Shown here: one piece after another, positions 15,918 to 26,899 of the stretch
Position numbering within the stretch: position 1 is the first letter of the stretch
Layout of the letters: each line of letters starts with the position of its first letter
Source of the DNA: Hungatella effluvii
GTDB lineage: Bacteria; Bacillota; Clostridia; Lachnospirales; Lachnospiraceae
Direction of reading: 5' to 3'
Length of the DNA: 64,000 bases
Assembly: GCF_003201875.1 (NCBI RefSeq)
Contig: NZ_QJKD01000004.1
Coordinates: 186,001 to 250,000, forward strand
Made by a program: the position numbers and the translations under genes
Notes under the pieces: model-generated
Told to the model about the DNA's origin: nothing
What the model saw: the letters and a program-made list of their open reading frames with translations, nothing else
Database searches by the model: none

Positions 15918-18900
15918 AAAAGCGTGATACCCTTCTGATTGTCGATGACATGGAGGTAAACCGCGCAATCTTAAGAAGCCTGTTTGAGCGCCAGTATAAT
16001 CTTCTGGAAGCGGAAAACGGCGAACAGGCTCTGCTTCTTCTTCAAGAGTATGAGGAGCACGTGGCAGCCATGCTGCTTGACCTTGTCATGCCGGTAAAAG
16101 ACGGCTATGAGGTCATGGAGGAGATGGGGAAAAGCGGACTTGTGTCGCGCATACCGGTTATTGTTATAACTTCCGATGATACGGCGGAGAGCGAGGTCCG
16201 GGCCTTTGACCTGGGAGCGGCGGATATCATCATGAAGCCTTTCGAACCCCATGTGGTAAAAAGAAGGGTACAAAATGCGGTGGAGCTGTGCCGCCACAAA
16301 CTCCATCTGGAGGAGCTGGTGGAAGAGCAGTCAGCCAGTTTGAGAGAGTCCAACGCCATCATGATTGACGCCCTTTCCTCTATCATCGAGTACCGGAGCG
16401 TGGAATCGGGACAGCATATACGCAGAATCCGTATGTTTACCAGGATTCTTCTGGAGGATGTGGCGAAGGCCTATCAGGAATATAATTTAGACAACAGGAC
16501 AATCGAGATTATCGCGGATGCCTCCTCCATGCATGACATTGGCAAGATTGCCATTCCCGATTCTATTTTAAATAAGCCGGGGCCCCTGACGAGGGAGGAG
16601 TTTGAGGTGATGAAGACTCACACCACAAAGGGGTGTGAGATGCTGTCCGGCCTGGAGCGCATGAATGATAAAGAGTATATCGGCTACGCTTATAATATCT
16701 GCCGCTACCATCATGAGCGGTGGAACGGCAAAGGGTATCCGGATGGTTTGAAGGGAGATAATATTCCGATCTGCGCGCAGGTCGTGGCCATTGCCGACTG
16801 CTATGACGCGCTGACGACGGACCGGGTCTATAAAAAGGCGCTTCCGGCGGAGCAGGCCTTCAACATGATTCTCAACGGAGAATGCGGGGAGTTTTCGCCG
16901 CGGCTTCTGGAGTGCTTTAAGAATGTACGTGAGGATTTTGCAGCGCTGTCCAAGGCGTATGCAGATGGCGTCGGTCCTAAGTTAAAGCCGGAGAGAAAAG
17001 AACTGCCAAAGCCTGAGATGATTGACGCGGCCAGCACCATGGAGCAGGGGCAGATGAAGTATTTAACACTGCTGCGGTATGTGGATTCCACAGTCATGGA
17101 GGTGGATTTAAACACAGGAATCTACCATGTTGTCTACATGCCAGACCGCGATTTTGAACTGCTTCGTTCCGGGAGCAGGTTTGAAGAATCGGTGAAGGCG
17201 TTTGCACAGGGCTCCGTCCATCCGGACGACAGGGATACCGTGCTGGCGCTTCTGGGAGATTACATGGCGGAGTTTTTTTCGGAGGGCCTCATGAAGAGGA
17301 CAAGAAAGTACCGGGTACTGGATCAGACGACAGGGGGATATTACTGGTGCCATGCCACCCTTCTGCGGGTGGACATCGGCAATCCAAACCAGAAAAAGGT
17401 AATGCTTGTCTGGCACCGGGCGTCTGATGAGCAGCCGGACGTTTCATTGCCAGGGGATGTGAAAGAAAGTCTGTACCGGGGAACGGTGGTCAGCCGTCTG
17501 GCCGGCGGTGTTATGAAATGCAGGAATGATAAATGGTATACTCTGGCGGACAACGGAAAGGGGTTGTGCGGCTTGATCCGTTGTACAGAGCAGGATATCC
17601 GTGACAAATATCATAACCACTATATGGAAATCATTCCCCCTGCAGACCGGGAGCGGGTAAACCAGGAGATGATTTCGCAGATGGAAGAGGGCCGCATCAC
17701 AGAGCTGGAATACCGGCTGGTTACAGCGGAGGGAAAGCTGATCTGGGTGATGGACCGGAGTATTCTCGTAACGGAAGAGGATGGACTGGAGTATATCTAC
17801 ACACTTCTGGCGGACGTTACCCAGTCACATAAGACGATGGAAGCGCTGCAGCAGTCGGTGGAACGCTACAAGATCATATTGGACCAGACGAAAGACGTAA
17901 TCTTTGAGTGGGAGATTGCAACGGATGAGATCTCGTATTCCAGCAACTGGGAACATAAATACGGGTATCAGCCGATCGTTGACGGTATCAGCCGCCGTCT
18001 GCCATTTGCCTCCCATATTAATCCGGACGATATACCTGATGTACTGAATTTTACGAATGATATGAGAACCGGCAGGCCGTTCGGTGAGGTGGAGTTCCGG
18101 CTGGCAAACTCCGAGGGGCGTTACTGCTGGTGCAGAGTACGGGCTACAGCTCAGTTTGACGCGGGCGGAAAACCGGAGAAGGTCGTGGGCCTCATCGCGG
18201 ATATCGATGATGATAAACGGGCGACGGAGAAGTTAATAGACAGGGCGGAGCGCGATGTTCTTACAAAACTGTATAATAAACGGGCAGCCAGACATAAGAT
18301 CAACCGCTTTTTAGAGCTCAGCCGGGGCAGAGAGTGCTCGGCCATGCTTATTATTGACATAGATAATTTTAAGCTGGTGAACGACCGGTACGGGCACATG
18401 TTTGGCGACGCCGTGCTGACGGAGATGGCTTCCAGGATATCTTCGCATTTCCGCGACAACGATATCGTATCCCGCATCGGCGGCGATGAATTTATGGTTT
18501 TTATGCCTGGAATTGGAAGGCGTGAGATAGCTATGGACCGGGCGGAACGGCTGATGACGTCGTTTCAGACCATGTTTAAAAATAATCTGAAGGACGTACC
18601 GTTTTCCTGCAGCATTGGTATCGCATACAGCCCGGAAGACGGAAGTGATTTTCACAGCCTCTTTCAGAACAGTGACGCGGCCTTATACCGGGCAAAGCTG
18701 GAGGGTAAAAACCGCTGTATGCAGTACTGCAGGTCTGTCGCAAATTCGGCGTTGGAACTCAAAGAGAAGGCATACAGACCGGAGGATGAGCGGGAGAACG
18801 CAGAGCAGAGAGGTCAGATTACCGTTGCAAAAGTAATCAGCATGACATTTCAGGAGTTGTACGATGCCGTGGATTTTGACCATGCCATGAATTCCATTCT

Positions 18901-19690
18901 TGAAATGACAGGAAGACTCTTCGACGTCAGCCGCGTCTGCATATTCGAAAACTGTACGGACAGTGAGGAGCGCTGCAGCAACACGTTTGAATGGTGCAGG
19001 GACGGGATCCGTCCGCAGAAGGATGAACTGCAGGACCTTGCCTATGCGGAAATGGGCGGAGACTACAGGGATAACTTTAATGAAGAGGGTGTGTTTTACT
19101 GTCTTGACATCACAGAGCTTACGCCGGAACTGCAGTGTCTGCTGGCAGACCAGGGGATATCTTCGCTGCTTCAGTGCTCGATTACTGCGGATGGCGTTTT
19201 TAAGGGGTTTGTGGGATTTGATGAGTGTGAAACCACGAGAATCTGGACGCAGGAGCAGGTTGACTGCCTCGTGTTCCTGTCAAAAATGCTGTCTACATTT
19301 CTCCTCAAGAGGAGAGCCGAGGACCGGGTGCGGGAATCCATGCAGAATCTGGAGCGCGTTTTAAACAACCAGAATTCCTGGATCTATGTGATCGACGGGG
19401 ATACATATGAATTGCGGTATATTAATGAGAAGACACACCAGCTTGCGCCGGAATCCCGGCTGGGCATGTGCTGCTACAAAGCGTTTTTTTTCCGGGACGA
19501 GCCCTGCGAACGCTGTCCGGTCAGAGAATGCGCCGGAAAGGGCAGCAGCGCCATGGAAATCTACAACCCTGTGCTGAAGGTCTGGACGCTGACCGATTCC
19601 TCACGGATCCGGTGGGGGGACAGGGAGGCGTTCCTTCTGGCCTGTCATGATATCTCACGGTATAAACAGGGGGAGAAGGCGGAATTCTAA
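15914..19690 (+). CDS. Response regulator with HD-GYP, PAS, GGDEF, GAF and Cys-PAS domains
   Basis: 1258 residues, soluble. Receiver domain (1-125) with DDME, phospho-Asp in LLDLVMPVKDG and Lys in IMKPF. HD-GYP phosphodiesterase (about 150-345): HDIGKIAIPD, then HHERWNGKGYPDGLKG and ADCYDALTTDRVY. Two PAS-like regions follow (about 380-770), then GGDEF with intact IGGDEF near residue 856, a GAF domain (about 960-1120), and a terminal PAS domain with C1187-x10-C1198-x2-C1201. One polypeptide thus carries a c-di-GMP hydrolase and a cyclase under receiver control, presumably phosphorylated by the coupled Hpt protein. Output balance is unknown. Confidence 0.92.
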   Translation: MKKRDTLLIVDDMEVNRAILRSLFERQYNLLEAENGEQALLLLQEYEEHVAAMLLDLVMPVKDGYEVMEEMGKSGLVSRIPVIVITSDDTAESEVRAFDLGAADIIMKPFEPHVVKRRVQNAVELCRHKLHLEELVEEQSASLRESNAIMIDALSSIIEYRSVESGQHIRRIRMFTRILLEDVAKAYQEYNLDNRTIEIIADASSMHDIGKIAIPDSILNKPGPLTREEFEVMKTHTTKGCEMLSGLERMNDKEYIGYAYNICRYHHERWNGKGYPDGLKGDNIPICAQVVAIADCYDALTTDRVYKKALPAEQAFNMILNGECGEFSPRLLECFKNVREDFAALSKAYADGVGPKLKPERKELPKPEMIDAASTMEQGQMKYLTLLRYVDSTVMEVDLNTGIYHVVYMPDRDFELLRSGSRFEESVKAFAQGSVHPDDRDTVLALLGDYMAEFFSEGLMKRTRKYRVLDQTTGGYYWCHATLLRVDIGNPNQKKVMLVWHRASDEQPDVSLPGDVKESLYRGTVVSRLAGGVMKCRNDKWYTLADNGKGLCGLIRCTEQDIRDKYHNHYMEIIPPADRERVNQEMISQMEEGRITELEYRLVTAEGKLIWVMDRSILVTEEDGLEYIYTLLADVTQSHKTMEALQQSVERYKIILDQTKDVIFEWEIATDEISYSSNWEHKYGYQPIVDGISRRLPFASHINPDDIPDVLNFTNDMRTGRPFGEVEFRLANSEGRYCWCRVRATAQFDAGGKPEKVVGLIADIDDDKRATEKLIDRAERDVLTKLYNKRAARHKINRFLELSRGRECSAMLIIDIDNFKLVNDRYGHMFGDAVLTEMASRISSHFRDNDIVSRIGGDEFMVFMPGIGRREIAMDRAERLMTSFQTMFKNNLKDVPFSCSIGIAYSPEDGSDFHSLFQNSDAALYRAKLEGKNRCMQYCRSVANSALELKEKAYRPEDERENAEQRGQITVAKVISMTFQELYDAVDFDHAMNSILEMTGRLFDVSRVCIFENCTDSEERCSNTFEWCRDGIRPQKDELQDLAYAEMGGDYRDNFNEEGVFYCLDITELTPELQCLLADQGISSLLQCSITADGVFKGFVGFDECETTRIWTQEQVDCLVFLSKMLSTFLLKRRAEDRVRESMQNLERVLNNQNSWIYVIDGDTYELRYINEKTHQLAPESRLGMCCYKAFFFRDEPCERCPVRECAGKGSSAMEIYNPVLKVWTLTDSSRIRWGDREAFLLACHDISRYKQGEKAEF

Positions 19691-19701
19691 GTGAATAAAT
19701 T

Positions 19702-19745
19702 AAAAAGCATCCGATTCCTTTTTGAGGCATCGGATGCTTTTTTTC
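19702..19745. terminator. Bidirectional terminator between convergent genes
   Basis: AAAAGCATCCGAT pairs with ATCGGATGCTTTT, flanked by A and T runs on both sides. It serves the HD-GYP gene (+) and the V-ATPase operon (-). Confidence 0.88.
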
Positions 19746-19759
19746 GTGTTTTTGTTAAG

Positions 19760-20380
19760 TCAGGCGCTGGTCTTGTTTCGTTTTATAACCTTCAGCCTGG
19801 TGAATTCCTCACGGTCCTTTTCTTCCAGCGCGTTCGTAATGTTCCTGGTTAGGGCCTCGTAGCGTGGGATCGTGATATTCTTAAGCGCATTGGCGCGCTT
19901 CTGTGTCCGCTTGATGCTGTTTGCCAGGCGGTATGCGGAATTTTCCACCATGGACAGCTTTACCGTAAGCTCCTTCACCTTTTCAAAGTGGTATCTGGCT
20001 TCGTCTAAGGATTCCTTTGTGCTGTAGTAGGCATAGGTCAGATTCAAGGGTCTTTCCTCGTGCTGAACGAGAGGAATCTCCGTACCCATGATGCTGCGGG
20101 TCTTGATACGCACCGTATCGTCCACAGGAACGGCTGCGGCGATGTCCTGCACATAATTGATACCCAGCTCGATATTAGCCTTCTGAAGGGCCTTGTAGGC
20201 CGCTGTGAAGGTGGTGTCGATCTCGGACTGGATTCCCTTGGCCTCCTCGATCAGACCCATCAGCTCCTTAATTAAGATATTCCGCTTTTTGTCCATCAGC
20301 TCATATCCCTGGCGGGCCAGCGTGAGGGAACTCTTGGCGAGAATTAAATTACCCTTTGTGGGAAATGTATTCGGGTCCAT
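19760..20380 (-). CDS. atpD: V/A-type ATPase subunit D
   Basis: 206 residues. It forms the central rotor shaft of the V/A-type ATPase that turns inside the A3B3 head. Long N- and C-terminal helices are evident: PTKGNLILAKSSLTLARQGYELMDKKR at the start is the family hallmark, and the last 60 residues are a charged helix with paired basic residues. Last gene of the operon, 11 bp after subunit B. Confidence 0.93.
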   Translation of the reverse strand: MDPNTFPTKGNLILAKSSLTLARQGYELMDKKRNILIKELMGLIEEAKGIQSEIDTTFTAAYKALQKANIELGINYVQDIAAAVPVDDTVRIKTRSIMGTEIPLVQHEERPLNLTYAYYSTKESLDEARYHFEKVKELTVKLSMVENSAYRLANSIKRTQKRANALKNITIPRYEALTRNITNALEEKDREEFTRLKVIKRNKTSA

Positions 20381-20391
20381 ACGCGTCCCTC

Positions 20392-21795
20392 CTATTCTTC
20401 GGAAGCTTCTGCGGTTGTCGGCTTATAGTACTGATCCAGTACTTTGGTGTCGATACGGTCGAGTTCTGCTCTCGGGAGAAGTCCTAAGAGCTCCCAGCCG
20501 ATGGTCAGGGTTTCTATGATATTTCGGTTGGCGTGGTTTCCCTGGCCGACGAAGCGGCGTTCGAATTCCTTGCCGAATACCAGATATCTTTTATCGATGG
20601 GTGACAGCTCGTCTTCCCCGATAACGGAGGCAAGCGCTCTGGCATCGCCTACTTTGGCGTAACAGGAGAACAGCTGGTTTGCCACACCCTGATGGTCCGC
20701 TCTCGTAAAACCTTCGCCGATGCCATCCTTCATCAGACGGCTTAAGGATGGAAGTACATTGATCGGCGGATAGACGGACTGGCCGTATAAGTTACGGTCC
20801 AGAACAATCTGCCCTTCTGTAATATATCCCGTAAGGTCAGGGATCGGGTGGGTGATATCGTCGTTTGGCATGGTGAGAATCGGTATCTGGGTCACGGAGC
20901 CGTGACGTCCCTTTACGATGCCTGCGCGCTCATAGATGGCCGCCAGCTCGCTGTAGAGATAGCCGGGATAGCCTTTTCGGGAGGGAATCTCGCCCTTGGA
21001 CGAGGACACCTCACGGAGCGCCTCCGCGTAGGCTGTCATATCCGTTAAGATAACCAGGATATGCATGCCCTTTTCAAAGGCCAGATACTCAGCCAGCGTC
21101 AGCGCCACCTTTGGGGTGATCAGACGCTCGACGACCGGGTCATTGGCCAGGTTGATGAACATGGCAACGTGGTCGGAAACTCCGCTTTCCTCGAAGGTAC
21201 GGCGGAAGAAATCAGCCACGTCGTATTTAACGCCCATGGCGGCGAACACCACCGCGAATTTTTCGCTGGACTGCGCATCGTCCCCCAGCGACGCCTGTTT
21301 TACGATCTGGGCTGCCAGGTCGTCATGGGGAAGTCCGTTTCCGGAGAAGATCGGCAGCTTCTGGCCGCGGATCAGTGTCATAAGGCCGTCAATGGCCGAG
21401 ATACCGGTACGGATATAGTCGCGGGGATATTCCCTCGTAACCGGGTTTAATGGTTTGCCGTTGACATCCAGGCGGATATCGGAGCTGATGTCGCCGAGTC
21501 CGTCGATGGGCTCTCCGACACCGTTAAAGGTCCGCCCCAGCATATCCTCAGACACCGCCAGTTCCATGGGACGGCCTGTCAGCCTGGTATGAACGTTTCT
21601 TAAGGCCAGCCCTTCCGTACCCTCAAAGACCTGAATAATAGCCTTGTCTTCGTAGACCTCGATGATACGGCCGATTTTTTTATCGCGTCCCTCTACCGTC
21701 ATTTCCACAATCTCATCGAAAGCCGCATCCTGGACGCCCTCTAAAACGACCATGGGGCCGTTAATAGCACTTAAGCCTAAATATTCAATTGCCAT
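20392..21795 (-). CDS. atpB: V/A-type ATPase subunit B (non-catalytic)
   Basis: 467 residues. It alternates with subunit A in the head and forms the non-catalytic nucleotide site. The loop at the P-loop position reads [10 protein letters not shown], without the GKT of catalytic subunits, as is normal for B. Further hallmarks: [30 protein letters not shown] and [15 protein letters not shown]. Spaced 14 bp from subunit A. Confidence 0.95.
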   Translation of the reverse strand: MAIEYLGLSAINGPMVVLEGVQDAAFDEIVEMTVEGRDKKIGRIIEVYEDKAIIQVFEGTEGLALRNVHTRLTGRPMELAVSEDMLGRTFNGVGEPIDGLGDISSDIRLDVNGKPLNPVTREYPRDYIRTGISAIDGLMTLIRGQKLPIFSGNGLPHDDLAAQIVKQASLGDDAQSSEKFAVVFAAMGVKYDVADFFRRTFEESGVSDHVAMFINLANDPVVERLITPKVALTLAEYLAFEKGMHILVILTDMTAYAEALREVSSSKGEIPSRKGYPGYLYSELAAIYERAGIVKGRHGSVTQIPILTMPNDDITHPIPDLTGYITEGQIVLDRNLYGQSVYPPINVLPSLSRLMKDGIGEGFTRADHQGVANQLFSCYAKVGDARALASVIGEDELSPIDKRYLVFGKEFERRFVGQGNHANRNIIETLTIGWELLGLLPRAELDRIDTKVLDQYYKPTTAEASEE

Positions 21796-21809
21796 TTTAT
21801 GCCGCCTCC

Positions 21810-23576
21810 TTATGCGTTGCGCTCGATGACGGATTCATAGAAGGCATCAATCTGCTTCCTGTAGTCATCAAACATGTCGAGTCTGTCATTAGGTACATCG
21901 TATTTGATGGAGATGATCTTATCGAATATCGGGTCCTCCTTAAGCACGGACATTGGCATGCCCATGGAGACGAGAGAACGTGATTTCTTGTAGAGATAAA
22001 GGATTAAATCCATCATTTTAAACTGCTTTTCCATCGGAACGCACGTATCGTCTTTATGGAACGCGTTCTGCTGAAGGAATCCGATTCGGATGACCTTTGA
22101 GATCTCCAGAATCAGCTTCTGATCGTCGGGAAGCATATCTCCGCCGATCAGCTTAACGATCTCCATCAGGCTGCTTTCCTGCGTCAGTAAAAAGACGAGG
22201 CGGTTTCTGTAATCCACGAATTTTTTGTCTACATTTTCCACATACCATGGGGCTAAGTCAGTTAAATATTCGGAGTAGCTGCTCAGCCAGTGGATGGCGG
22301 GGAAATGCCTCTCGTTTGCCAGGTTTCTGTCCAGGCCCCAAAAGCAGCGCACGAAACGCTTGGTATTCTGGGTAACCGGTTCGGAGAAGTCGCCGCCCTG
22401 CGGGGATACGGCGCCGATGATGGTGACGGAGCCCTCTGTTCCATTCATGTTCTGCATCATACCGGCACGCTCGTAGAACGCGGATAAGCGGGATGCAAGG
22501 TAAGCCGGGAAACCTTCCTCGGCAGGCATCTCCTCCAGACGTCCGGACAGCTCCCTGAGAGCTTCCGCCCATCTCGATGTGGAGTCGGCCATGATGGCGA
22601 CGTTGTAGCCCATGTCGCGGTAGTATTCCGCCAGCGTTAAGCCGGAGTAAAGGCTGGCCTCACGGGCTGCAACCGGCATGTTGGAGGTGTTGGCGATCAG
22701 TGTGGTACGGTCCATTAACGGATTGCCGGTACGCGGGTCAATCAGTTCGGAGAATTCCTCCAGAACCTGGGTCATCTCGTTGCCACGCTCGCCGCAGCCG
22801 ATGTAGATGATGATATCGGCATCGGACCACTTGGCAATCTGATGCTGGGTCATGGTCTTTCCGGTACCGAAGCCGCCGGGAATACAGGCGGTACCGCCCT
22901 TTGCCAGCGGAAATAAGGTATCGATGATACGCTGGCCGGTGATCAGCGGCCGGGAGGCCGGGTATCTCTTTAACGTAGGCCTCGGAACACGGATGGGCCA
23001 TTTCTGCGTCATGGTAAGCTTCCTCTCCGTACCGTCCGGAAGCTGAAGCGTTAAAAGTTCATCGTGGATCGTGTAGGAACCATCTGATACAACATCGAGG
23101 ACGTAGCCTTCCATGTCCGGAGGAATCATGACCTTGTGTACGATGGCCGGGGTCTCCGGAACCTCCGCGATAATGGACCCCGGGAATAAACGGTCGCCCT
23201 TCCTGACTGTGATATGGGTTTCCCATTTTTTATCTCCATCCAGGGAGTCTACATGGACGCCGCGGTCGATATAGGCGCCGCCGGTCTTTGCGATCTCCGT
23301 TAAGGGCCGCTCGATACCGTCGAAAATGTTGTTTAAGATGCCGGGGGCCAGTGTAACGGAAACAGGTGAACCGGAGGATACAACGGTCTCTCCCGGTTTT
23401 AATCCGCTTGTTTCCTCGTACACCTGGACGATGGTACGCCCGGAGGTGAGGCCTATGACCTCGCCAACTAAATTGTCGCTGCCGACGTAAACCATTTCAT
23501 TCATTTTGAATCCGGGGTCGCCCTTTAAATAGATAACAGGGCCGTTGATACCGGAAATAGTGCCAGTATTAGTCAT
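21810..23576 (-). CDS. atpA: V/A-type ATPase subunit A (catalytic)
   Basis: 588 residues, the usual length. Catalytic nucleotide-binding subunit. Walker A GGFGTGKT near residue 235, the catalytic Glu in CGERGNEM, Walker B-like [18 protein letters not shown], and the A-type non-homologous insertion around 110-190. It overlaps subunit E by 8 nt. In fermenters this complex usually hydrolyses ATP to pump ions; reversal to synthesis is possible. Confidence 0.96.
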   Translation of the reverse strand: MTNTGTISGINGPVIYLKGDPGFKMNEMVYVGSDNLVGEVIGLTSGRTIVQVYEETSGLKPGETVVSSGSPVSVTLAPGILNNIFDGIERPLTEIAKTGGAYIDRGVHVDSLDGDKKWETHITVRKGDRLFPGSIIAEVPETPAIVHKVMIPPDMEGYVLDVVSDGSYTIHDELLTLQLPDGTERKLTMTQKWPIRVPRPTLKRYPASRPLITGQRIIDTLFPLAKGGTACIPGGFGTGKTMTQHQIAKWSDADIIIYIGCGERGNEMTQVLEEFSELIDPRTGNPLMDRTTLIANTSNMPVAAREASLYSGLTLAEYYRDMGYNVAIMADSTSRWAEALRELSGRLEEMPAEEGFPAYLASRLSAFYERAGMMQNMNGTEGSVTIIGAVSPQGGDFSEPVTQNTKRFVRCFWGLDRNLANERHFPAIHWLSSYSEYLTDLAPWYVENVDKKFVDYRNRLVFLLTQESSLMEIVKLIGGDMLPDDQKLILEISKVIRIGFLQQNAFHKDDTCVPMEKQFKMMDLILYLYKKSRSLVSMGMPMSVLKEDPIFDKIISIKYDVPNDRLDMFDDYRKQIDAFYESVIERNA

Positions 23577-24180
23577 TGGTGATACCTCCCTCCAGATCCT
23601 TTAGGTTAAAACGGAAATCCCGTTTTGCCTCCTCCAGCTTTGTCTGGAAGGAGTTGTCGATCAGGATATGCCGGGATGGGATGACGGCCCGGGTGCCGCC
23701 GCCGAAGGAGTATTCGCTCACGCGGATGTCGGCGCTGTTGTGGAGCGCCAGCCGGTTAAGCCTAGTCTCGTCCGCCGGATCGATGTAAATGGTAAAGAAT
23801 TCGTTTCCGGCGAATTCTCTGGCGTGGCGGATCTGCTTCTCCAAAAGCTGTGTATATTCGGGAGTTTCCATGTACTGTTCCAGCACATCCTTTAGCTCCA
23901 CGAAAATTTTGTCTTTCAGTTCTTCCTGTTTATGTCCGAGCTCCCGTTTGATGCCAATCTGCTCCAGGGAAAGCTTTTTGTTCGTCTCGTGTTCGATCCG
24001 TTCGCTTTCCAGTTCCACCTGCTGTTCGGCTCTCCGCCTCGCATCTGCCTGATGCTCCGCAAAGGTCTGTTCCAGGGCGGCGGTATATTCATCGAGCATC
24101 TTTGCACTGCGGCTTCTCGCATCTTCCATACAGAAATCCAGGAAATGCTGTAATTTTTCCTCAGTTGTCAAGATGACCAC
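23569..24180 (-). CDS. atpE: V/A-type ATPase subunit E
   Basis: 203 residues. Peripheral stalk subunit that pairs with subunit G. The first 110 residues are a charged coiled coil (EHQADARRRAEQQVELESERI), followed by a small globular C-terminal domain ending in FRFNLKDLEGG. Translationally coupled with subunit A by the 8-nt overlap. Confidence 0.88.
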   Translation of the reverse strand: MVILTTEEKLQHFLDFCMEDARSRSAKMLDEYTAALEQTFAEHQADARRRAEQQVELESERIEHETNKKLSLEQIGIKRELGHKQEELKDKIFVELKDVLEQYMETPEYTQLLEKQIRHAREFAGNEFFTIYIDPADETRLNRLALHNSADIRVSEYSFGGGTRAVIPSRHILIDNSFQTKLEEAKRDFRFNLKDLEGGITND

Positions 24181-24187
24181 CTCTTTC

Positions 24188-24496
24188 CTATAGTTTTAAT
24201 CCGATGGCTTCGTTTACATAATCTGTGATAAAGTTCGGCTTGCGGCCGGTACCATGGCGGTCGGGAATCTCTATGATGAGGGGCAGCTTCCGGTTCAATT
24301 TCACATCGTCGATGATGTCCGGAAATTCACGCCCGAATTTCTCTGTCAGCAGAATGATTCCAATCTCCTTATCGGCCAGGACCTTATCCAGCTCCTGTTT
24401 TAACTCAGCCTTTTCATGGACGACAGCACCTTCCACCCCGGCCAGCCTCATGCCGGTCCAGGTGTCGATGTTGTCGCTGATTAAATACATTTTCAT
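24188..24496 (-). CDS. atpF: V/A-type ATPase subunit F
   Basis: 102 residues. A Rossmann-like small subunit bound to the D rotor, with the typical YLISDNIDTWTGMRLAGVEG start and GIILLTEKFGREF strand. It is three bases from the end of subunit K and seven from subunit E, so tightly coupled. Confidence 0.9.
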   Translation of the reverse strand: MKMYLISDNIDTWTGMRLAGVEGAVVHEKAELKQELDKVLADKEIGIILLTEKFGREFPDIIDDVKLNRKLPLIIEIPDRHGTGRKPNFITDYVNEAIGLKL

Positions 24497-24499
24497 AGA

Positions 24500-24928
24500 T
24501 TATAACTTACCTAAGATCATGAAAGAAATGATCAGACCGTACAGACAAACACCTTCGGCAAGACCTACGAAGATCAGTGATTTACCAAGGATGGAACCAT
24601 CTTCACTAATGGCGCCAAGCGCTGCGGATGCAGCTGCGGATACGGCGATACCACCGCCGATACAAGCCAGACCTGTGGAAAGTGCGGCAGCTAAATATCC
24701 CATGCCAGCCACGCCGGATGCAGCGGCGGCCGGTTCTGCAGCGACTGCATTGCCGGAGAACATGAAGACTGCGGATACCATCAGGGTGCCGAAGAATAAG
24801 AATGCATTAACGCCCAGTGCCTTTTTGTAACGGCCTTTGGACTTTTCACCCATGGCAAATGCGCCGAAAGGAACTGCGATGCTTAAGATTAAAGCTGCTG
24901 CTAAGGTTATTTTTACTAAAGTTGACAT
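24500..24928 (-). CDS. atpK: V/A-type ATPase proteolipid subunit K (c ring)
   Basis: 142 residues. A leading helix (KITLAAALILSIAVPFGAFA) and a second hydrophobic helix precede one canonical hairpin. The first hairpin helix is glycine-rich (GLACIGGGIAVSAAA), and the second carries the ion-binding Glu125 in GLAEGVCLYGL. The Gln in helix 1 and the Ser/Thr after the Glu that mark sodium-binding rings are not evident, so proton transport is slightly favoured; this is inference. It lies between subunits I and F. Confidence 0.92.
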   Translation of the reverse strand: MSTLVKITLAAALILSIAVPFGAFAMGEKSKGRYKKALGVNAFLFFGTLMVSAVFMFSGNAVAAEPAAAASGVAGMGYLAAALSTGLACIGGGIAVSAAASAALGAISEDGSILGKSLIFVGLAEGVCLYGLIISFMILGKL

Positions 24929-24955
24929 AATAAGATACCTCCTGATCGATTTAAT

Positions 24956-26884
24956 TTAATTTGTCTTTCCGTATGGTTTAAATGCACGGCCTGTTCCGCG
25001 GTAGAAACGGCTGAACAGCTCGTAATATTCAAGACGGAGCACCTGAATGCCCACGATTAACCCTTCCATGCCGCACACGAACAGATTGCCGAGAACGACA
25101 ATCGCCCAGTTGGGATTACCGGCTTCCGCGCCGGACAGCATGAGGACAACCTCCATCATGGCCGCATGGCTCACGGCGAAAGCTCCCACTCGGACGAAGG
25201 AAAGCGTGTTGGAGAAGTAGCTGAGCAGTACTTCAAACAGTTCGAAAAATCCCTGAACCACGAACATGCCCTTGCCTGCCGGCATGATCTGGGCTTTCTT
25301 TTCCAGAATATGGGTAAGTGGTTCCTTGAAAAACATGACGAGGAGCGGAATCCCGAACATAATGACTAACAGAACCGTTGCCGGTACCGGATTGCCTGTC
25401 ATATATAAAACGATTGTGAGGACCAGGCTCGCATAGAAGACGAGGCCGGCCACGCCGTTGGTGTCAAACCATGTTTTTTCCGGATCGTGATCCCGGAGGC
25501 TGTTAATGATGTTAAGCACCATGGTCAGCAGGATGATACCCATGCCTATGGAGACAGCCACGATAAATACCGTGTTCAGCTTGCCGATAAACGGCAGATT
25601 CGTCATGTGTTCCATGGGGCGCAGCCATACGGCGTCGATAATATCCTCGAAACCGAACACGCTTCCGAACATGAAACCGAATATGGTGGAGAAGAAGCCG
25701 CAGCAGGAGATGATAGCCGCCAGATTCATCTTCTTGAACCGGTAAAGCAAAAAGCCGCCGAGAAGGAGGCAGAGTCCCTGTCCTACGTCACCGAACATGA
25801 AGCCGAAGAGGAAGGAGTAGGTGATGCCGATCAGCATGGTCGGATCAATCTCATTATAGGCCGGAAGGCCATACATCTGGATAAACATTTCAAACGGCTT
25901 AAACAGCTTCGGGTTATGAAGCTTTGTCGGCGGTCTGCTTATGATGTTGTTGTGGTCATCCTCCACGATGCAGAAGGTCTTTTCATCATTTGAAATTTCC
26001 TTCTGGAAGGCCTTGGCGTCCTTTTCGCTCATCCAGCCGCACAGAATATAGAAGGTATTGACGTTCTGCTTCGTGCACGCCGCCAGCTTTCGGACATTGA
26101 AGTTGGTGGAGAAGGTGGAGAGCTTATCGTGGGAGGCCAGAAGCTTATCGCGCTGTCTGTCCAGTACATCGGCCATCTGACGGTGAATCGCGTCGATATC
26201 CGCCTGAAGCGAGGATATCTTGTCCTCCAGGGTGTGAATGGCATCTAACGGTGTGCCTTCGTACTCATCCGGAAGGAAGAAACGTTCGAAATGCATGGAA
26301 GAGTAGATGGCGTCGATCTGATTGGAGATGGTCTCAGGTACGAAATAAACGACCCAGACGTATTCCTCATCCTCACGGCACTTGTAAAGCACGGTGTCGA
26401 TGGAGTCGTAAACGTAGCTCTCAAACTTCTTATAGTATTCATGGGAGATGCGTCCAAACCTGAATTTAATGTATTTGAAATGCAGGATTGAACTCAAATC
26501 GTAGTTAAGCCCCGTAAAAGGAACTACCTTGTCCAGGGATTCCTGTAAGGAATCGCGTTCACCGGTGAGCACAGTCTCCTTTTCCATGAGTTCCTTCATC
26601 GTCGTGTCCAGTTTATCAATGGTGTCGATGGCCTCTTCAATGGAAACGGCAGCGGCAGTGGTCTTTGGCGCAGTGGCCGGAAGCAGTCCCACCAGCTCGG
26701 CGGCACGCTGGTATGTGTCCCTGTACGGGTTAATCTCAATATATGGTCTTAAGTCTTTTACCGTCTTTAATTCTGACAGCGCATTTTCCAAATGGATCTC
26801 GTATTTGGACAAATACGTGTCAATGACCCGGTCGATGTCTTCTTTGGGCCCGGTGATACTTAAGAACTTCATCTTTTCTATCAC
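24956..26884 (-). CDS. atpI: V/A-type ATPase subunit I (stator, a-subunit homologue)
   Basis: 642 residues. The cytoplasmic N-terminal half (1-330) contains coiled coils. The C-terminal half has about seven membrane helices, including GITYSFLFGFMFGDVGQGL and LSYFSNTLSFVRVGAFAVSH. The Arg in the latter helix is the expected stator arginine facing the c ring. Forms the ion path with subunit K. Confidence 0.93.
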   Translation of the reverse strand: MIEKMKFLSITGPKEDIDRVIDTYLSKYEIHLENALSELKTVKDLRPYIEINPYRDTYQRAAELVGLLPATAPKTTAAAVSIEEAIDTIDKLDTTMKELMEKETVLTGERDSLQESLDKVVPFTGLNYDLSSILHFKYIKFRFGRISHEYYKKFESYVYDSIDTVLYKCREDEEYVWVVYFVPETISNQIDAIYSSMHFERFFLPDEYEGTPLDAIHTLEDKISSLQADIDAIHRQMADVLDRQRDKLLASHDKLSTFSTNFNVRKLAACTKQNVNTFYILCGWMSEKDAKAFQKEISNDEKTFCIVEDDHNNIISRPPTKLHNPKLFKPFEMFIQMYGLPAYNEIDPTMLIGITYSFLFGFMFGDVGQGLCLLLGGFLLYRFKKMNLAAIISCCGFFSTIFGFMFGSVFGFEDIIDAVWLRPMEHMTNLPFIGKLNTVFIVAVSIGMGIILLTMVLNIINSLRDHDPEKTWFDTNGVAGLVFYASLVLTIVLYMTGNPVPATVLLVIMFGIPLLVMFFKEPLTHILEKKAQIMPAGKGMFVVQGFFELFEVLLSYFSNTLSFVRVGAFAVSHAAMMEVVLMLSGAEAGNPNWAIVVLGNLFVCGMEGLIVGIQVLRLEYYELFSRFYRGTGRAFKPYGKTN

Positions 26885-26899
26885 GGATAATAACCCCCT

